Under the pieces are notes generated by a model. It searched no databases and was not told the origin of the DNA. It saw only the letters and a list, made by a program, of their open reading frames with translations. From Agapanthus africanus (taxonomy: Eukaryota; Streptophyta; Magnoliopsida; Asparagales; Amaryllidaceae): a stretch of 64,000 nt of DNA. The first letter of the stretch is position 1. Every line of letters starts with the position of its first letter. Below, piece by piece: positions 25,055 through 34,538 of the stretch. The stretch covers positions 220,058,996-220,122,995 of the forward strand of contig JASDDO010000024.1 of the NCBI GenBank assembly GCA_030015575.1, in the 5' to 3' direction. Position numbers and translations under genes: made by a program.

Positions 25055-25405
25055 GGAAAATGGCATCCAAAGGACGCGTGGGTGCCAGCGTCTCGCACGC
25101 CTAGCACGCTGGCGCTAGCGCCTCACGTGCCCGGCACGTGGGCGCTCGGGCGCAAGCGCTTTGGGCGCTAGTGCCTCACATGCCCGGCACGTGGACGATC
25201 GGGCTCTAGCGCTTTGGGCACTCGGGCACTAGCGTTCGGGCGCTAGCACGAGCGCTAGCGCCTCACATGCCCGGCACGTGGACGCTCGAGTGCTAGAGTT
25301 TTAGGCGCTAACGCCTCGCGTGCCCGGCGAGTGGGCGCTCGGGCGCTAGCGCCTCGGGTGCCCGGCACGTGGGCGCTCGGGCGCTAGCGCTTTGGGAGCT
25401 CGCGA
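25055..25405. repeat. GC-rich degenerate tandem array in the element C LTR
   Basis: Units of roughly 55-65 bp are built from GCGCTAGCGC, GCCCGGCACGTG and GGCGCTCGGGCGC words. Unit boundaries are blurred and copies diverged. The array is far richer in GC than the LTR around it and is dense in CpG and CACGTG sites. Confidence 0.8.
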
Positions 25406-25431
25406 AAGGAAGGGGCTTTTACCCCTAGAAA

Positions 25432-25566
25432 TGGGAGTTAAACTCCTAAAGAGGATTTTGAGTGGAGTTAAACTCCAAAAGATTTATATTTGGAGTCAAA
25501 CTCCTAAGGATCTATATTAGGAGTTAAACTCTTTTGAGAATTTTGGTCTTGGAGTTAAACTCCCTA
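25432..25566. repeat. Cluster of GGAGTTAAACTCC inverted-repeat words
   Basis: Five copies of GGAGT-TAA-ACTCC, or one-base variants, lie about 27-34 bp apart within the LTR of element C. Each is a 5-bp inverted repeat with a 3-nt spacer. Confidence 0.75.
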
Positions 25567-26231
25567 AAAATCTTCAGAGGTTCTTCTTTCTTAAGCCTTG
25601 GATCTTTCCCAAATTGGATCTTTGGAGGTGTGTCTCCTTCCTCCTTTTCTGTTGGCCGAATCTTAGAGAATAAGAGGGGTGAGATTTTAAAAATCTCTTC
25701 TTTTTAAGATCTGATGGAAGATCCAAGCTCCCCTTTGTGGGTTTTGTGGTGAAAAACTATTTAGTTTTGGAAAAAGAAGAGTAAAACTCTTGATTTAATT
25801 CAAAAGAAGAAAGAAGGTTTAGAATCTTGAGGAAGGAGAAGGAGGCACAGGCCTTAAAGAATTTTTTGGAGAGAGAAAAAGATCTTGAGATATTTTCATT
25901 ATCTTTGCCTTTATAGGCTATACACTTTACATATAGCCCCTTGGGCTTTACAAAATGGCATTTTGCCCATCTCATGCCTTATGTACTATTTATTTTTGCA
26001 CATAAGCCATGGGCTTTACAAAAATTTGGCTTTATGCCCAATTTCCTTACATTTATTCATAGAAATAAAAAAAGAAATACACAAAAAATTATTTATTACA
26101 AAAATTTTATTTCTGAATGGGGGGAGGCCGGCCGCTTCATGTTCGGGCTCGACCCGGGCATTGGCCCACTTGGCTTGGAGTTGACTTTGATTTTGACTTA
26201 GCCAACCAGGGTGTAAATTTTGACCCTAACA

Positions 26232-26423
26232 ATCTCATCATAAAAAGGGAGAGAGAAGAACTTAGTTCTCTTTAGATCACAGATCTATAAGATAAAGGCA
26301 AAGTCTTTCACAAAAAACATAAGAGATTGTAACATTTCGTCTTAAAATAAGAACCTTGTTCTTAGAGCCACGAGACAAAGTCTCTTATAAACGAGAAATT
26401 AATTCTTAGAGCACAAAATTGAT
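26232..26423. other. Unassigned DNA flanking the element C LTR
   Basis: A/G-rich sequence with no open frame or recognised repeat. It is the DNA into which element C inserted, continuing into the 76-bp array. Confidence 0.5.
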
Positions 26424-26879
26424 AAAGAGCGCTCTGCACTCATTGGCTGGCGCTCAGCGCCAAGCACGCCACGTGCTTCTCACGTGCGCGCTATTTCACA
26501 AGGAGCGCTCTGTACTCATGGGCCGGCATTCAGCGCCAAGCGCGCCACGTGCTCCTCACGTGGGCACTACTTAATAAAGAGCGCTCTGCACTCATTGGCC
26601 GGCGCTCAGCGCCAAGCGTGCCACGTGCTCCTCACGTGTGTGCTATTTCACAAGAAGTGCTCTGCACTCATTGGTTGGCGCTCAGCACTAAGTGCGACAC
26701 GTGCTCCTCATGTGTGCGCTATTTCATAAGAAGCGCTCTGCACTCATTGACTGGCGCTCAGCGCCAAGCGCGCCACGTGCTCCTCACGTGTGAACTATCT
26801 CATAGGAAGCACCTCAGTGCTCAAAGTATAGCGCTCAGTGTCAAGCGCACCACGTGCTCCTCACGTGGGCACTGAGGGA
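26424..26879. repeat. Six-unit 76-bp tandem array with paired CACGTG motifs
   Basis: Units begin at 26424, 26500, 26576, 26652, 26728 and 26804, each 76 bp. The core reads GAGCGCTCTGCACTCATTGG, followed by a GCGCTCAGCGCC palindrome-like word and CCACGTGCTCCTCACGTG. Most units therefore carry two G-box hexamers 12 bp apart. The last unit is the most diverged. Open frames across it arise from the repeat and are not genes. Confidence 0.92.
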
Positions 26880-27232
26880 ACACAAAGTGTTCTATAAAGC
26901 CCCAGAGCCATAAGGAGTGCTCAACACTCAAATTAATGCTCAACATTATTGAACAAAAGAGGCCAAGCCCAAACAAACGTTCAACACCCAAATAAATGTT
27001 CAACATTTTATTTAAACTGAGTAGGCTGAGCCCAAGTTGGCCACAAGTCCCAAGCTCAGACCAACCGAGCCCATGTGCTCATAATTTCCCTAATTGGTCT
27101 TAGTCCCAAACCTGACTACAGAACTCCCAACTAACATTGGTTCAAGGGTACATCTCTTCATTCCTCTGATATGTGCCGTTGTAATTCTTCAACGTTTTCA
27201 GAGAGGTGGCGGGTCCCGATAACCAGACATTC
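26880..27232. other. Unassigned AT-moderate DNA between two tandem arrays
   Basis: It contains short internal repeats of TTCAACACTCAA/ACAAACGTTCAACA type and the words GAGCCCA/AAGCCCA, but no gene-like frame. It probably belongs to the same unknown repetitive element as the arrays on either side. Confidence 0.4.
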
Positions 27233-27410
27233 CATGGACTATGATGTCCTTAAACTTTACGGACTGTGGGGTCCTTAAACTCATGGACTATGATGTCCTT
27301 AAACTTTATGGACTGTGAGGTCCTTAAACTTTACAGACTATGATGTCTTTAAACTGTCACGGACTATGATATCCTTAAACCCAATGGACCGCAATGTCCC
27401 TAAACTAAAA
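27233..27410. repeat. Seven-unit ~25-bp tandem array
   Basis: Units of 24-26 bp follow the pattern TGGACTATGATGTCCTTAAAC with 3-5 variable bases between. Alternate units read GGACTGTGGGGTCC, so a two-unit higher-order pattern is visible in the first four. Confidence 0.9.
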
Positions 27411-27995
27411 CAATAGAGCCCAAATGCTCTTTTGTTGGATCTAAATGATCCTGTTAAGTAGATCTTAGTCTAAAATTAGACTAACTTATCCTTAACAAAC
27501 GTTTAAGTTGATCTTGATCTCAATGAGATTAACGATCCTTAAACCCAACCCAAAACCAAATCTAAGAAAATACGGATTTGGACTAATCCACGCCCTATGG
27601 GTGACAACATAAATTAGTCTCCGTATACAATCCACGGGCAACCAAAAACAAAACAAACACACACGACACGAAGTGACCATCTGGAGAAGGAGAAAGTGGT
27701 TACCGCGATACGGTAGCGTAATTAACTGCAGGGGCTTGCGCCTGCAGGTAAGAGCGTCCCCACAATAAAAAAAAACTCTCATAATGAGGGGGAATCTGAC
27801 GAAGTTTGCTACAATGGTTGCATCCGTCTAAACCTTCGATACATGGTGTCATAAATCAACTTGGCATTTTCGGAGAGGTGGACGGATAAAACCAAATAGT
27901 ATCTGCCCCCAAAATTCAGGCCGGACGTCCCAACGTCCCGGTCGCGTCTTTTCGGCGGAGAACAAATGCATGCATGCATCATCAAATAGAAGCAA
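27411..27995. other. Unassigned DNA before the hAT element
   Basis: No credible reading frame. A CTGCAGGGGCTTGCGCCTGCAG imperfect palindrome sits near 27737-27758, and a GCATGCATGCATCATC run sits near 27967. The origin is unknown. Confidence 0.4.
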
Positions 27996-28019
27996 CTCAG
28001 GGTGTGTAATGGGCTGGGA

Positions 28020-28514
28020 CAGGCCAGCCGTTGGCGGCCCAAAGGCCTTCCCGAGCGAAATTCAAATTTGAATTTGGTCTAAGGGTTTTTTTTGGGGGGG
28101 GGGGACGGTAATATTCTTGGGATGGGAATTTTTTTGAATTGGGGTGGGTTTTTTAATAAAAAGGGAAATTTGAATTAAAGTGTGGTTTGTAAAATTATCT
28201 AAAACCCCTTAACTCAAAATTATACATTTCTATAGCCCTAATCCAAAACTCTATAAATACTTATCTACACTTCTCATTCTTCTCACAATCCACAACAACA
28301 AAATTTTTAATCTCCCAATCACTTTCTTTAAATTCCGAGAAGTTTATTGTTAAAATTGGAATCACGCAATGTTCACTTCCGCGGTCTCAATCTTCACTTC
28401 AGTTTCACTAATTTGATTCTGCTATTTTGAATCAGGTTTTTTTATTGATTATATATTTTTGTCGTATATTTTTTATCATCTCCCTTTCTCTGTTACTAAT
28501 ATTTTTAATTAAGA
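28020..28514 (+). other. 5' flank of the hAT transposase
   Basis: It begins with a GC-rich GGCCCAAAGGCC block, then a T8/G11 run at 28087-28105. AT-rich sequence with an acceptor-like TTTTGAATCAG before the start codon at 28515 suggests a 5' untranslated intron. No coding sequence is seen. Confidence 0.45.
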
Positions 28515-29135
28515 ATGTCAGGCTCATTTTCACAAGGTAACAGGGGTACTTCATCTTCACGAAGACGTTTATTTCAAATCGATATGGATTCATAAGAGAG
28601 ACAGAGATTAACCAATATGCTGCAAACTAATTTTGATACTTATTCTTCTAACTATGAATTTTCTAATTAAGAGATCCCTAGTGCTTCACAAAATAATGTC
28701 CCTGAAGAAGTTGCTGCTCCTACCGTTCTTGAAGCAAGAACTTCTACCCCTAAAAATAAAAGAGCTAAAACTTCTGATGTTTGGAAACATTTTGTAGTAC
28801 AAACGGTTGCAGGTAAAAGCGAGCGGGCAGTTTGCACTCATTGCCAAGCAGATTTTACTTGTGCCACTTCAGGTGGAACTACCCATCTAAAAAGAAATTT
28901 AATCAAACACGAAAAAACTAATTCTCAGCAGACGACTCTAAATATGACGTCTAACTTTTTAACTAGTTTTTCTTCTTTGTAAGATACTAATAGAAGAGAA
29001 CTTGCAAGATATGTTATACATGCTGAACAATCATTTGGTTTTGCAGAAAATGAAAAATTTGATAGATTGGTAAAAAAATGCATATAATCCAGCATTTCAA
29101 AGAGTAACCAGAACAACACTTAGAAGTGATGTTTT

Positions 29136-29867
29136 TGAAAGTCTACCCTGGCACCACTACTGGGTTTTCACAAGCATCTAGCATGCTATTTTAAAAAAAT
29201 CTTGGTGCTAAGCTACACTTATCTAGAATCTTAACTAGATGATTAGGATTTTAAGCATGATATTAAAAACTATACTAAAGTGAAAGAGGCTGCAACTTTT
29301 GTAGACCGTGTCCTTCTCTTCAAATGCTCCGGGTGGTAGTCCCTATGATCCTACTAGGCTCCACTTGAAGTTGTATCGATCTTCCTTTGCGATCTTCGTG
29401 CCGAAGTTGATCCACTCGAAGCTCCGTTAATCCAAGATACCTCTTCACTAAACTCCTTAGTGAAGTAAACACACTAGTTCAAATTGCTAATTCAAACTAG
29501 GATGGTGAAGTAGGGGTTCAAAACTCACTAGGGTTCTCACAAGCTCAAGATTTCACAACTTATATGAGGGATTGAGCTTGGAGGTGAAGAATGAAGAAGA
29601 TGGAGAGAGCTAGAGAGGAGAACCCATCATATGAGTTCAAGTGAGGAAATGAACAAGTGTGGAAAAAAGTGAAGCATGACTTAATCAAATACCTCATTTA
29701 TTGAACCATGGAATTAAAACCATTAAAATATAGCAACCAAACTTCTGTAGTGACTACAAAAGAATAAATAAAATGATCAAGCCATTCTTCCCCATTCTAT
29801 AAATATCTCCTCAAATTTCCACCTCATTTTCTATTTTCCCAAAATAGAAAAACCAACCATGCTTCTT

Positions 29868-29913
<46 letters not shown>

Positions 29914-31261
29914 AGAAAATAATTAGTGAGCAATAATATTAGTTAATATATAATTATATCAAATATAAATATATATCTTATTATTAAATCAACACTTGAT
30001 TCAATAATCCGGTTATATCTCATATAACCGACTAATATCATTTATCTGTATATCCCATTATCAAATCAACACTTGATTCAATAATCCGGTTATGTCACAT
30101 ATAACCTAACCGATATCAAATAACCGCCAGATTACAACACGGTATCACATACTCGTATTTAATCAATCCCCTGCACATATCAGCATATGTGCCTATTTCG
30201 TTTTGCTTGAACTAGGAAAGCTCTGTGTGGGACTCTATAGACTCGTCAATACGCCAGCAGTAGGTAATGATCACATCAGTCATCCATAAGCCGTCAGCGG
30301 TACTAGCTGGACGTAACGGCTACCCAGGTATTGAGCGAATAGAAGATCAACAAGCAAGCTTATCCAAACTCCCATGAAGCCTATAAATAACACATACCGT
30401 ACAGTCCGGTATCTTCGTCTGATATGTCGCATATCAAGTCTAGGGGTTGAATCGTCAGACCCCAGTAACTTGATAAGTCATATCGATGTATGGCTCATAA
30501 CGGTTCGAGAAATTTTTGATAACTCTTACCAGTAAATCTCATCAGTCCTGGCCAGAGACTTACTGTTATAGCCAATCGAATATAGTGCAACATCAACTCC
30601 CTATACCAGGAGAGACGAAACCCCTCCTATTGTTCAATGCCTCCATGTGACTCAGAATGTATCCAAAATCCACCTGTTTGCAGGACTCCATTGAGCCGTG
30701 GTAGGGAGGAAATCAAAGTACAGTGAAAACCATAGAAGACTCTATGATGATCTCGGGTCTACAGACTAACCTGTACCAGTGTCACCAGAGAACTGCTATC
30801 TGACGATAGCTATGGTACCATCTAGGAGTTCTCGGCGAGTCATGTTCCGTGTACCCATTCTTTAATGAGCACCTGTGTATAATCTTTGATGTCAAACATC
30901 AATGGTTATGGGATCAACCATCGCCCCATACAGGGTCAAGAAACGTACACACTAGTCTATTCTGAAATATCGATGCCCTGTCTCGATACTCCCTCGACTA
31001 GGAACAATTAAAGGATGTGCTTGTAAACTACACAAGTCCCAGTGGTATGATCCGCATCATAGTCCTGGTAGTCAAGCAAACATCATAAGGGATTTATCAA
31101 CATGTAACAGAGAGACAGTATAATAATATTGGTGTACATGTTAAGATAAAGAGCAATCAGATAGCATACTATCATGTCGAGCAAGAAATTCCTATATATA
31201 TATGTCCAAGCATCTACTATATCATACAATAATGGCCTCTAGGGTATACATATTCCTAACA
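29136..31261 (-). repeat. 3' LTR of element B
   Basis: It matches 37322-39390. It includes a (GT)n run at about 29873-29905 where the other LTR has (TA)n, and a ~50-bp stretch near 30380 absent from the other copy. Confidence 0.92.
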
Positions 31262-31275
31262 ACCACCCACTTGCA

Positions 31276-32772
31276 CTAAGGCCATGTGTTGTAGTATCTC
31301 ATACCCAACATCCCAAAAAGTCTCTCAAACTGCTTCTGGGGGAGGGCCTTCGTGAGTGGATCCGCTACGTTATCCTTCATGTCAACTCTCCTGACCTCGA
31401 TCTCCCGTCGATCTACTATCTCCCGGATCAGGTGATACCGCCTAAGAATATGTCTGGATCTATGATAGTACCGGGGTTCCTTGGTCAAAACCACAGCTCC
31501 ATTGTTATCACAATACACAGGTATTGGATGCTCAATGGATGAAACCACACCAAGTTCCGCAATGAACTTCTTCATCCAGACAGCCTTTTTGGCAGCATCG
31601 TTGGCAGCGATGTATTCAGCCTCTATCATCGAATCTGCTACGGTATCTTGCTTGGAACTCTTCCAACATACCGTCCCTCCATTGAGGGTGAAGACAAAAC
31701 CCGAGACCGACTTACTGTCGTTCTTATCACTCTGGAAGCTCGAATCAGTAAAGGACTCCACCTGGAGTTCTCCGTTACCATACACCAAGAACATTTCTTT
31801 AGTCCTTCTCAAGCACTTAAGAATGTTCTTCACAGCTGTCCAGTGCTTCTCCTTTGGATCTGATTGATACCTGCTCACTACACCCAGTGAGTAAGCTACA
31901 TCCGGTCTGATACATAACATCGCATACATGATAGACCCGACTGCCGAAGCATAGGGTATCCCTTGCATGCGAGCCTTCTCCAAATCAGTCTTGGGAGACA
32001 TCTCTTTGGAGATAGTGATTCCTAAGCAAGTGGGTAAATTACCACGCTTAGAATCTTCCATACTAAATCTCTTTAGTATGGTGTCAATGTACCTGGATTG
32101 GGACAATCCCAACACCCTTTTAGATCTATCTCTATAGATCTTAATCCCCAGGATATAGGAGGCATCACCCAGATCTTTCATGGAGAACTTATGTGATAAG
32201 AAGATCTTGACCGAGTGTAGCATGGAAACATTGTTTCCTATCAAGAGTATGTCATCCACGTATAATACGAGGAAGACAACCTTACTCTCTACAACTTTCT
32301 TGTATATACATGGTTCATCTACATTTTTGATGAAGTCAAACTCTTTGATAGCTTCATCAAAACAGATGTTCCAGCTCCGCGATGCCTGTTTTAATTCGTA
32401 TATTAATTTAAGCAGCTTGCACACGCTTCCGTTGCTCCCACTATCTACGAAGCCCTCTGGCTGTGTCATATACATGTTTTTTTCTAAATCACCATTTAGA
32501 AAAGTGGTCTTGATGTCCATCTGCCAGATTTTGTAGTCATGGTATGCAGTAATGGAAAGTAGGATCTTGATGGACTTAAGCACAGCGACAGGAGAAAATG
32601 TTTCATCATAGTTGACACCTGGTCGTTGACGAAAACCTTTTGCTACAAATCTAGCTTTGAAAGTCTCAACTTTTCCATCTACACCAAGTTTCTTCTTAAA
32701 GATCCACTTGCTCCCGATGGGTTTTACCCCTTCAGGAGCAACTTCCAAAGTCCATATTTTGTTGGTATACAT
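31276..32772 (-). pseudogene. Reverse transcriptase and RNase H of element B
   Basis: A 498-residue open stretch opens MYTNKIWTLEVAPEGVKPIG, the start of the Copia RVT_2 domain. It has KARFVAKGFRQRPGVNYDET, the catalytic LYVDDILLIG, SRYIDTILKRF, and a C-terminal RNase H with VYCDNNGAVVL and YHRSRHI. These enzymes copy element RNA into DNA inside the virus-like particle. As a single stretch it looks close to full length for the Copia RT-RH part, so this is the best preserved portion of any retroelement here. The element as a whole is broken. Confidence 0.9.
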
Positions 32773-32775
32773 GGA

Positions 32776-34047
32776 TTACATCTCAGATCGCATAGCATCT
32801 AGCCATTTCACAGAGTCCCCGCTTATGATGGCCTGCTCGAAATTAGTCGGGTCATCATCTTCCATGATGTAATCTTCGCTCCTACCGTCTATGAGAAAAC
32901 CGTAGTATCTCTCAGATGGATAAGAAACCCTACTAGATCTGTGGAGTGGCTGAGGTTCGTCGGGGACTATTGAATCCTCCGGTTCCACCAAATCATCAGT
33001 TGTAGTTTGTACAGCTGGAACTTCTTTCAGTTCTATCTCATTACCACTAATTTCTTTCACAAGAAATTCCTTTTCTAAAAATGTGGCATATTGAGAAACA
33101 AACACCTTTTGTTCCTCGGTGTGGTAGAAGATATATCCATGTGAATTTTTACGATATCCCACAAACTTGCAAAGAACTGATCGTGCCTCGAGTTTGTCCG
33201 GATTCTATTTTTTAACATAGGCCGGACAACCCCATATCTTAACTCGTTTAAGATATGGTCTCTTTTCACTCCATATCTCATATGGAGTTTTAAGCACTGA
33301 TTTTGATGGAACTTGATTCAATAGGCATACAGCTGTCTCAAGTGCATAACCCCAAAAGAAAATAGGTAACTCAACAGTACTCATCATACAGCGCACCATA
33401 TCTACTATGGTGCGATTCCTCCACTCCGATACTCCATCGTGTTGTGGTATATACGGAGGAGTAAGCTGAGAGAGAATCCCATTCTCTTTTAAGTAGTCTC
33501 TGAATTCCGCGCTTAAGTATTCTCCTCCCCGATCAGATCGTAGGAATTTAATACTTTTACCCGTCTGGTTCTCCACTTCGCACTTATATTCCTTGAATTT
33601 CTCAAAAGATTCAGATTTGTGTTTCATCAGGAACACATGTCTGTATCTTGAGAGATCGTCGGTGAATGTAATGAAGTATGATGAACTGTTCCTGGCATGT
33701 GTACACATAGGACTGCATACATCACTGTGTATCAGTCCCAAGAGTTCAGTAGCTCTTTCTCCGTGTCCAGTAAACGGAGTTTTGGTCATTTTACCTTTGA
33801 GACATGACTGACAAGTTTCATAAAATGTAAATTCAAACTGATTCAAATATCCATCTTTATGCAACTTAGCTAGTCTTGTCGCATTGATATGACCTAGTTT
33901 ACAATGCCACAAGAAAGCTTCGTTTATTTCTGAACTTTTCATCTTGTGTGTGTTATGTACTTTTAGAACTGTTGTTTGATTTAGAACGTATATACCGTTA
34001 TATAATGTACCAAACCCAATCAACACTTGATTTAGGAAAATGTTCAT
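32776..34047 (-). pseudogene. Integrase region of element B
   Basis: An open stretch at 33205-34047 has the zinc-binding GAG-pre-integrase words [10 protein letters not shown] and CQSCLKGKM. The DDE integrase core follows, with [21 protein letters not shown] and [12 protein letters not shown]. Its C-terminal side continues into a Copia integrase-RT linker at 32776-33162, including QPLHRSSRVSYPSERYYGF. The enzyme would insert element DNA into chromosomes. A small number of breaks lie in this interval. Confidence 0.88.
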
Positions 34048-34538
34048 AACATTATCCTCAATACAAAGTTATATCCTTCTTTATGCAACAAAGAAACTGA
34101 TATAATATTGCACATCATGTTTGGTACGTAATAACAGTCGTTCAGAATCATTGTATTACCATTTGGTAATACTAGGTGATATTCGCCAACTGCTTTGGCT
34201 GCAACAATTGCTTCGTTCCCTACTTTTAGAGACATATCATTTTCCAGTTCTCTACCTCTCCTTAGCCCATGTAACAAATTACATACGTGGGATTCTGATC
34301 CGGTATCCAATACCCAGGGCGTGGAGCAAACTGAGAAACAGTTCTCGGTTACGAACACACCCGAAGAAGATGCATCAGCATGCTTCTTCTTCGTTTGGAT
34401 GATGTGGGAATCTGGGTATTTCCCTATTCCTTGCTCAGACTTATGACAATCATAAGAAAAAGCAACGTTCCCCAGCTCAGTATAATAAGCGGGTTCGGTC
34501 AATATATCCATATTATTATCTTGATTAAGACGTGTCAT
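34044..34538 (-). pseudogene. Protease region of element B, with gag C-terminal tail
   Basis: The stretch carries PWVLDTGSESHVCN, the Copia aspartic protease active site, and YYVPNMMCNIISVSLL downstream. Before it, FSYDCHKSEQGIGKYP may be a degenerate zinc-knuckle tail of gag. The stretch begins next to a CT-rich acceptor-like tract on the - strand (about 34555-34575), so it may be reached by splicing. Confidence 0.82.

Larger units (their letters stand above)
10114..26231 (-). mobile_element. Tat/Ogre-type Gypsy element C, carrying nested elements A and D
   Basis: The element reads right to left: LTR (24645-26231), primer site, an upstream coding stretch, gag, protease, reverse transcriptase, RNase H and a second RNase H. 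A second, archaeal-type RNase H with the NNEAEY word marks the Tat lineage of plant Gypsy elements, and coding sequence upstream of gag is known in the Ogre branch. Element D is inserted upstream of gag, and element A interrupts the second RNase H. The remaining pol and the other LTR therefore lie left of the window. It is broken, with perhaps five to ten breaks besides the insertions. Only one LTR is visible, so LTR dating is not possible here. It is older than A and D, which it contains. Confidence 0.88.
24645..26231 (-). repeat. 5' LTR of element C
   Basis: On the - strand it opens TGTTAGGGTCAAAATTTACA at 26231 and closes CTACA at 24645. It holds a GC-rich array (25055-25405) and a cluster of GGAGTTAAACTCC words (25432-25566). 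The partner LTR lies outside the window. The 5 bp beyond it are ATCTC, so the target duplication cannot be checked here. Confidence 0.82.

Noticed and set aside
26484-26875. Open frames of 81 and 108 codons across the 76-bp array as a repeat protein
   Set aside because: The unit length is not a multiple of three, so the frame shifts each unit. The frames are by-products of the tandem repeat.
26424-26879. CRISPR-like repeat-spacer array
   Set aside because: The units are contiguous 76-bp repeats without unique spacers, in plant nuclear DNA.
27737-27758. CTGCAG...CTGCAG palindrome as a terminator or attachment site
   Set aside because: It is a single short imperfect palindrome with no context. 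Such words are common by chance.
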